From positions 1-13,389 of the forward strand of contig CALELS010000025.1 of assembly GCA_937902735.1 (NCBI GenBank): 13,389 nt of DNA. The letters are read 5' to 3'. Below the pieces are notes generated by a model that was given only the letters and a program-made list of their open reading frames with translations, did not search any database and had not been told where the DNA came from. The stretch comes from an uncultured Caryophanales bacterium. GTDB lineage: Bacteria > Bacillota_I > Bacilli_A > RFN20 > CAG-826. Positions 5,116 through 12,850 of the stretch are shown in pieces (positions within the stretch are counted from its first letter, which is position 1; each line of letters opens with the position of its first letter). The translations under genes were made by a program, and so were the position numbers.

Positions 5116-7797
5116 ATGAGAAGATTTATAGCCTACATCATAACTTGTGTCACCATGTTGGTTGCTCTTGTGGCAGGTGTTACACCAGTTTTTGTCGAAG
5201 CAAAACTTGGTCGTGAATATACCTCTGGTGAAGAATTTGTTTATGAACTTAGAAAAGCTCAAGTCGAAAAAGAAATCGATGAAACTTATGTTCCTGAAGA
5301 TGAAACCACTATTAATAAAGTCGCTGATGAAATGAGAGCTCGTCTCGATGTTTATGGTGTTGAAGATTATAGTGTTATCGTCGAAGGTGTCTCCTCAATC
5401 CGTGTCCGTGTTTCTATTGATGATACAAACGAAGCCTTATACGTCCGTAAATATTTAGCATTCAACGGTCAACATTTCACACTTGCTGATGAAACAGGTG
5501 CTGAACGTATCGAACAAGAAGATTTATTTGGTGATAACAAAGCCACTGTTGTCCACGAACAAGATGTTCTCCCATATTTGATTCTTCCAGTTAAAGATAC
5601 TGAAAAAGTCCGCACATTCATTGATAAATTAAATGATGATGGATCAACTGATGATACCTCAAGAAGCATCAAACCATTAAAAGCCAACGATGATTCTAAT
5701 AGTGAAGAGCTCACTCCAAATGTATTCCTTTGGAATAACGTTACAGATGATGATAACTTAGCATATACAGAAGCTGCTCAAGATGGCACATTCATCGAAT
5801 ATCACTTAATGCATAATGAATACATGAATCCACTTCATTCAACTCGTTTCTGGTATGAAAAAAGTAAAGAAGAGAAGACTGAAATTGGAATCATGTTTGG
5901 AAAGGGTGACGAAAACAAACAATATGATACAACCGCTCTTGAAGCTGCAAATAAAGCTGCAACTCATTATATGAATCTCTTCAACGCTTCATCTTATAGT
6001 GAAGAATTTAAAGTAGTGGACTTATTTATAACCGAAGGTTCTGGTGGAGTTTCTTATAATACAATTCCTACTAAAGCAAGTATTGAACCATTCCTTTCTT
6101 ATAGTTATAACGTCAATCTTGCTATGAGTTTAACACTCATCTCAACTCTAATTTGTTCAATTCTAGTTTCCTTGATTTTATTCTTCTTCTATCGTCACAT
6201 GTCATTCGGCATGATTGCTACTAACTTAGGAAGCATCTTCTTAACATTCATGTTATTCATCCTAGTTATGCATGCAACATTCTCTCCGGCCGCTGTTATT
6301 GGTGGAGTACTTCTTGCTGTTGGCAATCTAGTTGTTAATATTTATTACGCTAACAAATTCAAAGAAGAAGTTTACAAAGGTCGTTCAATTAAGAAAGCAA
6401 ATACTGAAGCCACTAAACGCACAACTATGATTTCTATTGATGTTGCTGTTGTTTCTGCTTTCTTAGGTTTAATGCTCTATCTTTTAGGTGGTAGTGCTCT
6501 TAAACCAATGGGTATTGTCTTATTCTTCGGTGCTCTAATTTCACTCGTAATGAATCTTGCTGTTTATCGTTTACTTAACTGGTTAATTACCAACACAACT
6601 AAACTTCAAGAAAAATATAATTACTTTAATATTGATCCAAACAAAGTTCCTTCACTTACAAGTGACACAAAAGTAGTCTACGAAGGACCATATCAAGAAA
6701 AGAACTTCATCAAACACAATAAACCATTCATGATTGGTGCAGCCGTTTTATTTGTTGCATCTCTTGCTGGCATCTTAGTGTTTGGTATCAAAGATAAATC
6801 TCCATTAAATGTTGCTTCATCTACTCAAGATTCAACAACTATTTATGTCTCTTTACGTCTTGATCATCCAGTAATTAATGACACAACTTCCTTTAAGGAA
6901 TTAGTCTTAAAGAATGTTTCAATTGGCGAAGATAAATCCTTATTAGATGAATCTAACTTAAATGTTGATTACGAAACAAGAGTCACATATTCAAGCGATT
7001 CTAAATTAACTACAACATATAACTACTACATTGTTACATTCCAAGGCGCAAGAAATGCTGAAAAGACAGCTGAACTTGAAGAAAACATTTATAATGCAGT
7101 TGTTAATGTTGAAGGTAGTGATACAAACGATTACTTATATGTTTCAAGCAGAAGTGTTCGTGGCACTGTCGGTGCTCCAAATCAAGGATTTGTTGCTCTA
7201 GCAACAGGACTTGGTATTATTGGTGCAGCTCTCTACTTTGCCTTTAGATATAAACCATCTAGAGCAATTGCTACCTTAATTGGTGGAACAGCCTCAGCAA
7301 CTATAGCGTATGGTGTTCTTGCTTTATTACATTTCATTCCAACAACCGCAATTACATCACTTGTAATGCCAATGACTGCTTTATTTAGCATTCTCACTAC
7401 AATTTATCTCTTTAATAAAGAGAAAGATATTCGTGGCGAATTCAAAGAAGAACTTAACGCCGAAAATAAGAAAGCAATTCTTATTAAAGCTATCTCATTA
7501 AGCGCTACTCCATTATTTGTTATGGGTGTAATCTCTGCTTATATAGGCATTAACTATTTCGGTTTTGGTCCAATGGCTTTAGCAGTTATGTTTGGTGGAT
7601 TTATCCTAGGAATTGTTGTTTCGCTTCTTATCAACATCATGATTCTTGGGCCACTTGCTCATCTTTTTGAAAAATTATTCTCTAAGATCAAACTTCCAAA
7701 ATTTGTTCGTAAACCAAAAAGAGAGAAAATTAAACTTAAAGCACGCAAAAACTCAAGTGAACCTGAAGAAACAATTTTCATTGGAATTAATGACTAA
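5116..7797 (+). CDS. secDF: Fused SecD-SecF protein translocase subunit, divergent
   Basis: SecDF assists SecYEG-SecA by pulling exported proteins from the outside, powered by proton flow. The 893-residue protein has the fused 12-helix plan: TM1 (5-27), a large extracytoplasmic P1 domain (about 30-330), TM2-6 (332-490), TM7 (537-557), the second extracytoplasmic domain (about 558-688), TM8-12 (690-850) and a Lys/Arg-rich tail (853-878). It is longer than the roughly 740 residues of Bacillus SecDF. Conserved motifs are eroded: GLDLxGG reads GREYTSG (32-38), and in my alignment the relay Asp residues of TM4 and TM10 are Val406 and Thr761, and the TM11 Arg is Leu. The block KRTTMISID (434-442) is kept. 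The ribosome binding site is weak (GGACGGA, 5100-5106). recJ follows, as in Firmicutes. Confidence 0.85.
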   Translation: MRRFIAYIITCVTMLVALVAGVTPVFVEAKLGREYTSGEEFVYELRKAQVEKEIDETYVPEDETTINKVADEMRARLDVYGVEDYSVIVEGVSSIRVRVSIDDTNEALYVRKYLAFNGQHFTLADETGAERIEQEDLFGDNKATVVHEQDVLPYLILPVKDTEKVRTFIDKLNDDGSTDDTSRSIKPLKANDDSNSEELTPNVFLWNNVTDDDNLAYTEAAQDGTFIEYHLMHNEYMNPLHSTRFWYEKSKEEKTEIGIMFGKGDENKQYDTTALEAANKAATHYMNLFNASSYSEEFKVVDLFITEGSGGVSYNTIPTKASIEPFLSYSYNVNLAMSLTLISTLICSILVSLILFFFYRHMSFGMIATNLGSIFLTFMLFILVMHATFSPAAVIGGVLLAVGNLVVNIYYANKFKEEVYKGRSIKKANTEATKRTTMISIDVAVVSAFLGLMLYLLGGSALKPMGIVLFFGALISLVMNLAVYRLLNWLITNTTKLQEKYNYFNIDPNKVPSLTSDTKVVYEGPYQEKNFIKHNKPFMIGAAVLFVASLAGILVFGIKDKSPLNVASSTQDSTTIYVSLRLDHPVINDTTSFKELVLKNVSIGEDKSLLDESNLNVDYETRVTYSSDSKLTTTYNYYIVTFQGARNAEKTAELEENIYNAVVNVEGSDTNDYLYVSSRSVRGTVGAPNQGFVALATGLGIIGAALYFAFRYKPSRAIATLIGGTASATIAYGVLALLHFIPTTAITSLVMPMTALFSILTTIYLFNKEKDIRGEFKEELNAENKKAILIKAISLSATPLFVMGVISAYIGINYFGFGPMALAVMFGGFILGIVVSLLINIMILGPLAHLFEKLFSKIKLPKFVRKPKREKIKLKARKNSSEPEETIFIGIND

Positions 7798-7802
7798 TAA
7801 AT

Positions 7803-7822
7803 AAAGGGCTTTGCCCTTTTTT
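7803..7822 (+). terminator. Intrinsic terminator after secDF, abutting recJ
   Basis: A 7-bp stem (7803-7809 aaagggc with 7813-7819 gcccttt) with a 3-base loop runs into a T6 tract ending at 7822, directly after the secDF stop. The recJ ATG at 7824 follows one base later. Any recJ message from upstream must therefore read through this site, and the hairpin would sit right on its translation start. Confidence 0.75.
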
Positions 7823-7823
7823 A

Positions 7824-9404
7824 ATGTTTATGGATATTTTAGAAAGATTATTAGACTATTATTCTCTCACAAAAGAAGAATATGAGTATTTATCTCGTCC
7901 TATAGAGAAGATAAGTCTTTTAGATGCATCAAAAATTAAAGATATGGATAAAATTACATCTCGTATCTTTAAAGCAATAGAGAATAAAGAAAAAATAATC
8001 ATTTATGGTGATTATGATTGTGATGGTATATCTGCAACATCAATCATGGTCAAAACATTTAAACTTTTAAATTATCCTACTTATCACTATATCCCTTCTA
8101 GATATATAGATGGTTATGGTCTTAATGTTAATAACGTTAAAAAGATGAAAGAAAATGGTTTTTCTCTCATTATTACTGTTGATAACGGAATATCAACATT
8201 CGACGCTATTGATGAAGCAAACAAAAACAATATCGACGTTATAGTGGTTGATCATCACGAAGTGATAAATGATACTCTTCCTAGTGCATACGCGATCCTT
8301 CATCCTATCGTAAGTGAAGTTAGTAAGATATACGCAAGTGGAGGATATATGTCACTTTTCTTAAGTAGAGCCTTACTTGGTTATTATGATGATTATTTAG
8401 TCACAATCGCTGGATTAAGTGTCATTTCAGATTTAATGGAACTTAAAGAATATAACCGTGATGTTGTCCGACTCGCTATCAATAATCTAAAAACAAAACG
8501 ATATCTTCCTTTAATGCTTTTAGTGGACAATAAAGACATCATTTCAGAAAAGACTTTTTCACTTGATATTGCTCCAAAAATTAATGCGGTAGGAAGAATA
8601 ATCACTAATAAGTCTATTAACCAATTAGTAAATTTCCTCACAAGTGAGGATTCTTCTGAAATAATCAACTTATCTAGTTGGATTAAAACAATTAATGATA
8701 AAAGAAAAGAACTTACTAAAGAAGCAAGTGAACTTATTGACAAAGATGAATTAAATGAACCTGCAATCATCTTAAAACTTGATATAAAAGAAGGATTAAT
8801 AGGACTTGTCGCTAATCGCTTATTAAGTGAATATAACAAAGTATCTATTATTTTCACCGAAGATGAAAAAGATCCATCAATCTTAAAAGGTAGTGCACGT
8901 TCAAAAGAAGGATTTAATATCTCTAAAGCTTTCCAATCACTTGATAAATATCTTCTTACTGGAGGAGGACACGCTCTTGCGGGAGGTCTTTCTATTAAGA
9001 AAGAAGATTTTGAATCATTTAAGAAAGATTTCAATGCTTTAGTAGAACAATATCCAATAATTGAAACTGAGAATGTTACTATTCCTTTAGAATTAAATGA
9101 AATAACATTTGAAAATTATAAGATTTATAAATCCTTGTCTCCTTATGGAATGGGATTTAAAGAACCAATCTTTAAGATTAAAGATTTAAGCACTCATAAT
9201 TTAAAATTTATCTCAATGGGTAAACATTTATCCACCGAACTTACTATCCGCTCTAAATTACTTGGTTTTAATATACCTATTGAAGAGGTATCTAAATATT
9301 CCAATATTGATTTAGAAGGATCGTTTAATCTATCATCGTTTAAACAAAAAGAAACCCTCGAATTTAGAATTACCAAATGGTATCCTTCGAAGGTTTCTAA
9401 TTAA
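7824..9404 (+). CDS. recJ: Single-stranded-DNA 5'-3' exonuclease RecJ, compact form
   Basis: RecJ degrades single-stranded DNA 5' to 3' in recombination and mismatch or base-excision repair. The 526-residue product has the DHH phosphoesterase motifs that bind two metal ions: GDYDCDG (62-68), VDNG from 119, DHH (143-145) and ISDL with Asp203. The DHHA1 domain motif GGGHALAGG lies at 380-388, and an OB-like C-terminal region follows (about 415-526). It lacks the long C-terminal extension of Bacillus RecJ (about 790 residues) and is nearer the Escherichia coli length. ATG 7824 is followed by a second ATG at 7830; neither has a Shine-Dalgarno, so the start is uncertain by two codons. The secDF-recJ order is conserved in Firmicutes, but apt and relA do not follow. 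Confidence 0.93.
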   Translation: MFMDILERLLDYYSLTKEEYEYLSRPIEKISLLDASKIKDMDKITSRIFKAIENKEKIIIYGDYDCDGISATSIMVKTFKLLNYPTYHYIPSRYIDGYGLNVNNVKKMKENGFSLIITVDNGISTFDAIDEANKNNIDVIVVDHHEVINDTLPSAYAILHPIVSEVSKIYASGGYMSLFLSRALLGYYDDYLVTIAGLSVISDLMELKEYNRDVVRLAINNLKTKRYLPLMLLVDNKDIISEKTFSLDIAPKINAVGRIITNKSINQLVNFLTSEDSSEIINLSSWIKTINDKRKELTKEASELIDKDELNEPAIILKLDIKEGLIGLVANRLLSEYNKVSIIFTEDEKDPSILKGSARSKEGFNISKAFQSLDKYLLTGGGHALAGGLSIKKEDFESFKKDFNALVEQYPIIETENVTIPLELNEITFENYKIYKSLSPYGMGFKEPIFKIKDLSTHNLKFISMGKHLSTELTIRSKLLGFNIPIEEVSKYSNIDLEGSFNLSSFKQKETLEFRITKWYPSKVSN

Positions 9405-9415
9405 TGTATTAATTA
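9398..9415. repeat. AT-only inverted repeat spanning the recJ and lipoprotein stop codons
   Basis: Perfect 8-base arms taattaat and attaatta flank a central GT. The repeat covers the recJ stop (9402-9404) and the stop of the convergent minus-strand gene (9413-9415). The two genes end eight bases apart with no conventional terminator between them. The stem contains no G:C pair and has no T-tract, so it is at best a weak bidirectional terminator. Confidence 0.45.
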
Positions 9416-11806
9416 ATCGCTACTTTTAACAGCGTATACAACAGTTATTGATCTAATTCTAACAACAGATTTTCCGTTGTTTGCTTCATCAATTGCTTTT
9501 GGTTTTAAGGTAATCGAAGTATCGTTAACAACACAAGCAACTCCATTTGGAGCCTCTTCAAAATGTCCTTCTTTATCACTTGAATGTTTCTTATATTCAA
9601 GAGTGATACTTTGAATAACAAATTCATCTTTAAATTCATCATTTACATAAAATGTAATGTAACCCGCTCCATTGGCTTCAAATACGGAGAATGATTTGTT
9701 TGAAGCAGAATAGTTTCCTGTGTTTCCTCCTCCACATTTATAGGAGATTACTCCATCAATAATACCAGCAGTATTGCCGGATGCAGCCCATCCATTTAAT
9801 TCAGCAAGTTCAGGGACACTTTTTGTAATAGAAACAATTCCGGTATTCGTTACTTTAATTGTAATTTCGTTAGATTCAATACCTAAGACTGTAACTTTAA
9901 CAGTGTAGTTACCAGCGCTTGGGAAGAATTTAGAAGTATCAATTTCTGCACCTTCGGAATCTTTAACAACATAATCATAATGTTCTCTTGGAACATATCC
10001 GATTGTGTCATTGTTAAATGATGCTTCGACTTTTAATTCGTTTGTAGCATCAAATGTAGTGATTCTTTCATAATTACCATGTGCATCGCTTAGTGTTAAT
10101 TTTTTAACTCCAACAACAATAATTTCAACTGGTTCTGCATGATAATCGCCTTTTGTGACATAAACATAATATTTTCCATCTTTTTCAAATGGTTTAGTTG
10201 GATCAATATTTTCACCAGCTTCATCAGCCAAAGTATAAGTATATTCACTTGCTCCAATAGCATCTTTTCTGCCATTGCTAAATACAGAATTAACTTTAAG
10301 ACCATTAACTTCAGCAAATGAATAATATTGTTCATACATATATCTAGTATTTACTGCTTCAACACCAACAAGATCAACTTGTGGTTCTTCAAGACCATAA
10401 ATAACTAAGATAGAACGAAGTCTAACAGTTGCATCAGTGATAGCAGGGTCACTTGATAATACTTTATAAGTATTAGATTTTAAACCAACACCGGTAAGAA
10501 CTCCGCTATCAAGGTTTTCTAATGTACCAGGTTTTGCATCAGTAGTAAGCGGATAATAAGTGATACAAGCATAATAGAGGTAATAATTATTAAGTGCGCT
10601 GAGAGTTAAATATCCTCCATTTGGATAATCACTTGATGATTTTTGAGTAACGGACCAAGTAGAATTTGGTATTGAATATCTTCCAGTTCCGCTACCACCT
10701 AAATTAATTGCGATATTTTCATCCAAATTAGCATCTTTAAAACTGGAAGCTTCAGATTGATTCCAACCATTACTTTCTGCAAGCATTGGAACAGTAGCAT
10801 ATGCTACTTTGTTTTCGTCATCATTTACTTTGATTGTAATTGGATCAGCGTCAATTCCTAAACATGAAACATATACAGTGTATTCTCCGCTTGCTTCAAA
10901 TGGTTTAGAACTATCAATTTCTTCGCTATGACAATCTTTAACAACATAGGAATATTCTTTATCACTTAAAAGTCTATCCATTCCTCTTTCATATAAGCCA
11001 TGAACTTCAAGTTGTTTGAAATCATCAAAAGCGGTGGTGAGATTATAATATGGGAATGTATCTTGAGCAGTTAATGACACTAAATCAAGTTCAACTTGCT
11101 CCAGTTCTTTAGAAAGAAGCATATTAAGTCTATTTAAGTCTTCACCAAAAGAGGAGGCTATTTCATAGCCAGTTAAAAATCCAACCATATTTGTACATAT
11201 TGGAGATTCTTCACTAGTGCCTTCTAATATTGAATAGTATTCAGGTAGTGAATCTCCAAAAGAAAGATATGAATCATCATCATCAATTGGTAAGGACTGA
11301 TAATAAGTCTTATTAGTAACGTGATATGAGAATGTCTTATCAATTGATACATACATAACATCAGTTAGTTGTACACCACTAAGGTTTTCAAGTTTAGTAG
11401 GGGTTGTGTAGTCAAATTCAGGGACAGCTTCATCAATCTGAACAACTTCCGCTTCTTGTGAGAACTGAGCTAAAGTACCTCTTAAACCAGTATCTCCAGT
11501 AATCTCAACTGCATCTCCAACATTAACTGAACTAGTTAAACTGTTACCAAAGGTAAGAATAATACCTGTTCCATCATAAGTTAAAAATGACGAAGCGCCT
11601 TTAAGGATAACTCTTCCTTTAATCTTAGCACTTGGAGCATCTTCACACGCTCTAACTTCTCTAATCGTATGAACATATCCATCATCAATTGGTTCTGGTC
11701 CAGGTTGTGGCTCTGGATCTGGTTCAGGATCTACTTCAGGGGTAGAGTTACAACCCGCAATTGAAAAAAGTAGAAATGGTAATAAAGCTAAATAGGTTTT
11801 CTTCAT
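9413..11806 (-). CDS. Large modular surface lipoprotein (OB-like, Ig-like repeats, NGW modules)
   Basis: The 797-residue product starts MKKTYLALLP with a lipoprotein signal peptide and lipobox SIAGC (Cys19), followed by a Pro/Glu/Asp linker (21-40). Next come an OB-fold-like region (about 43-126, continuing to 235), an Ig-like repeat (242-327), an 'LAESNGW' module (341-472), two more Ig-like repeats (478-565, 567-652) and a second 'LAELNGW' module (667-793). The Ig-like repeats share ExxYxYxxxD, a PxKPF or SKFF element and a final EITIKV-type strand. I chose the ATG at 11806 because GGGAGG lies eight bases upstream and the signal peptide begins there; an in-frame ATG at 11845 would add 13 residues. 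It is probably anchored on the outer membrane face and binds an extracellular ligand. No catalytic motif was seen; the ligand is unknown. Confidence 0.85.
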   Translation of the reverse strand: MKKTYLALLPFLLFSIAGCNSTPEVDPEPDPEPQPGPEPIDDGYVHTIREVRACEDAPSAKIKGRVILKGASSFLTYDGTGIILTFGNSLTSSVNVGDAVEITGDTGLRGTLAQFSQEAEVVQIDEAVPEFDYTTPTKLENLSGVQLTDVMYVSIDKTFSYHVTNKTYYQSLPIDDDDSYLSFGDSLPEYYSILEGTSEESPICTNMVGFLTGYEIASSFGEDLNRLNMLLSKELEQVELDLVSLTAQDTFPYYNLTTAFDDFKQLEVHGLYERGMDRLLSDKEYSYVVKDCHSEEIDSSKPFEASGEYTVYVSCLGIDADPITIKVNDDENKVAYATVPMLAESNGWNQSEASSFKDANLDENIAINLGGSGTGRYSIPNSTWSVTQKSSSDYPNGGYLTLSALNNYYLYYACITYYPLTTDAKPGTLENLDSGVLTGVGLKSNTYKVLSSDPAITDATVRLRSILVIYGLEEPQVDLVGVEAVNTRYMYEQYYSFAEVNGLKVNSVFSNGRKDAIGASEYTYTLADEAGENIDPTKPFEKDGKYYVYVTKGDYHAEPVEIIVVGVKKLTLSDAHGNYERITTFDATNELKVEASFNNDTIGYVPREHYDYVVKDSEGAEIDTSKFFPSAGNYTVKVTVLGIESNEITIKVTNTGIVSITKSVPELAELNGWAASGNTAGIIDGVISYKCGGGNTGNYSASNKSFSVFEANGAGYITFYVNDEFKDEFVIQSITLEYKKHSSDKEGHFEEAPNGVACVVNDTSITLKPKAIDEANNGKSVVRIRSITVVYAVKSSD

Positions 11807-11830
11807 TAGAATAACCTCCCGTATATATTT

Positions 11831-11859
11831 AGAATAATATATCAAATAAAAAAGAGCAA
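11831..11859 (-). promoter_or_regulatory. Candidate promoter of the large lipoprotein gene
   Basis: On the minus strand, TTGCTC (11859-11854) and TATTCT (11836-11831) lie 17 bases apart. A competing choice is TTAAGA (11865-11860) with TATATT (11841-11836), 18 bases apart. Either -35 box falls inside the stem of the preceding terminator, so one short segment ends one gene and starts the next. The message would have a very short leader with its Shine-Dalgarno (11820-11815) near the 5' end. Confidence 0.35.
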
Positions 11860-11880
11860 TCTTAACTAAGACTGCTCTTT
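11843..11880 (-). terminator. Intrinsic terminator after the small lipoprotein gene
   Basis: On the minus strand an 8-bp stem (11873-11880 with 11851-11858, aaagagca arms), a one-base mismatch, a further 4-bp stem and an AACT/AGTT loop are followed by TTTTTTATTT. It begins 20 bases after the stop of the 222-residue lipoprotein gene. On the plus strand no T-tract follows, so it works one way. Confidence 0.85.
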
Positions 11881-11899
11881 AATTCAAAATTACTTAAGA

Positions 11900-12568
11900 T
11901 TATTTAACGAAAGTAACGGTTTTTGGATAGAAAGCGCCATTACCAGCAGCAATTTTGAAGTATTTGTGACCAGTTGGGACTGTGTATGTGCATGTATATG
12001 TATAAACATCACGATCTTGTCCGCCACCAACTTGTTTAGCACCATCAACTTTTGTACCATTGATGGATGTACCTTCTTTAGCGGTAACTTTTGAATATGA
12101 TCCTTCAGCAGCACCAGTATAAACTTGTGATAAATATTCTGATGTTTGAGTTGCATATGTAGAGAAGAAGAATACAACGATTTCGGTTGCATCTACAGCA
12201 TCAAGATTTCTAATTTCACCAGCTTCTTTTGTATCATGGTTTTGTTTTGCCCATTGCATGGCACCATTTTCAAAGAAATAATTTCCGCCAGATCTTTCTG
12301 ATGTCTTAAGACCTGTACCATTCGAATAAGCAAATGTGATGTCTCCTACTTCTATTTCACCAGCTTCTCCAGGATATGATTTTCCTTCTTCGACGTATTG
12401 TTCAACGACAGACTTGTCGAAAACAAGGCCTTTTTCAGCAGGAGTTGGATCACCGCCTCCGCCGCCGCCTTCGCCTCCGCCGCCTTCGCCTCCGCCTTCG
12501 GCAGGATTGTTACAGCCAGCTAATGCAAGCATTGCAATTGGTAATAGAACTAATAATTTTTTGTTCAT
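11900..12568 (-). CDS. Small lipoprotein with Gly/Glu linker, unknown function
   Basis: The 222-residue protein has a lipoprotein signal peptide MNKKLLVLLPIAMLALAGC with lipobox LAGC (Cys19), then an extremely glycine-rich linker with periodic Glu (about 24-39). The remaining domain of about 180 residues (46-222) has short beta-like stretches, aromatic residues and a C-terminus YPKTVTFVK; it contains no Cys after the lipidation site. I do not recognise a family. The layout resembles a ligand- or carbohydrate-binding beta-sandwich displayed on a flexible tether, but that is inference. A strong Shine-Dalgarno AAAAGGAGG sits seven bases before the ATG. It lies upstream of the large lipoprotein gene on the same strand, with a terminator between them, and behind an unusual leader containing a terminator. 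Confidence 0.85.
   Translation of the reverse strand: MNKKLLVLLPIAMLALAGCNNPAEGGGEGGGGEGGGGGGDPTPAEKGLVFDKSVVEQYVEEGKSYPGEAGEIEVGDITFAYSNGTGLKTSERSGGNYFFENGAMQWAKQNHDTKEAGEIRNLDAVDATEIVVFFFSTYATQTSEYLSQVYTGAAEGSYSKVTAKEGTSINGTKVDGAKQVGGGQDRDVYTYTCTYTVPTGHKYFKIAAGNGAFYPKTVTFVK
12452..12500. repeat. GC-rich trinucleotide tract encoding the Gly/Glu linker
   Basis: The tract is made of GGC, GGA and GAA codons (read on the minus strand) and is far richer in G and C than anything else in the window. The encoded blocks EGGG, EGGGG and EGGGGGG lengthen stepwise, as expected from slippage or unequal exchange in threes. Changes in copy number would alter tether length without breaking the reading frame. 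Confidence 0.7.
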
Positions 12569-12640
12569 TATAAATCCTCCTTTTCTATTACACAGCTATT
12601 ATCCATCTTAATGGAATCGATCGTTTTCCACTAAAAGGGT

Positions 12641-12666
12641 AATAAAAAAGCGTATAAAAATACGCT
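12641..12666 (-). terminator. Intrinsic terminator inside the small lipoprotein leader
   Basis: On the minus strand a 7-bp perfect stem (12666-12660 agcgtat with 12655-12649 atacgct) encloses a TTTT loop and is followed by TTTTTTATT. No minus-strand gene lies upstream of it in the window. It stands between a minus-strand promoter (12759-12731) and the lipoprotein ATG at 12568, so it either attenuates that gene or ends a small RNA. Confidence 0.7.
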
Positions 12667-12724
12667 ATCTTTGTAAAATTAGATTTGAATTGTTGAATGT
12701 AACTATCAATCTCATAATTTCACT
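12641..12724 (-). ncRNA. Possible short leader or small RNA of about 84 nt
   Basis: From the minus promoter the transcript would begin near 12724 and end at the terminator at about 12641. Within it a 16-codon ORF starts at 12715 (MRLIVTFNNSNLILQR) and stops at 12667-12665, overlapping the terminator stem, as in attenuator leader peptides. It has no Shine-Dalgarno and no run of one regulatory amino acid. I found no clear anti-terminator pairing and no known riboswitch. The identity is open. Confidence 0.3.
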
Positions 12725-12730
12725 ATATCT

Positions 12731-12759
12731 ATTATTTCAAATTGCTATTTGCTTTGCAA
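12731..12759 (-). promoter_or_regulatory. Minus-strand promoter upstream of the small lipoprotein gene
   Basis: On the minus strand TTGCAA (12759-12754) and AATAAT (12736-12731) are separated by 17 bases, a near-consensus sigma-A promoter with five of six matches in the -10 box. It diverges from the plus-strand promoter at 12794-12821. The predicted start near 12724 lies about 60 bases before the leader terminator. Confidence 0.55.
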
Positions 12760-12793
12760 GAAATGAAAAAGTTATTGCTCTTTTTTTGCCATA

Positions 12794-12821
12794 TTTACAT
12801 CGAAGAAATACACTTTATAAT
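12794..12821 (+). promoter_or_regulatory. Promoter of the 146-residue membrane protein gene
   Basis: TTTACA (12794-12799) and a perfect TATAAT (12816-12821) lie 16 bases apart, placing the start near 12828. The Shine-Dalgarno AAAAGGAG (12837-12844) lies about ten bases further on and the ATG is at 12851. This gives a compact, complete expression unit. Confidence 0.7.
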
Positions 12822-12850
12822 AAAAGTATATAGACTAAAAGGAGATTAAA

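Noticed and set aside
8393..9034. 213-codon minus-strand ORF opposite recJ
   Set aside because: It lies wholly inside recJ, whose motifs prove the plus frame. It has no ribosome binding site or recognisable domain and is a shadow of recJ codon bias.
9384..9393. Ten-base palindrome ccttcgaagg near the end of recJ
   Set aside because: It lies within coding sequence, the stem is too short to form a terminator and there is no T-tract.
11890..12192. 100-codon minus-strand ORF overlapping the small lipoprotein gene in another frame
   Set aside because: It is contained in the well-supported lipoprotein gene, has no ribosome binding site and its composition is that of a frame shadow.
12336..12611. 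Plus-strand proline-rich 91-codon ORF
   Set aside because: Its proline run is the complement of the Gly linker of the minus-strand lipoprotein, which has a signal peptide, lipobox and strong Shine-Dalgarno.
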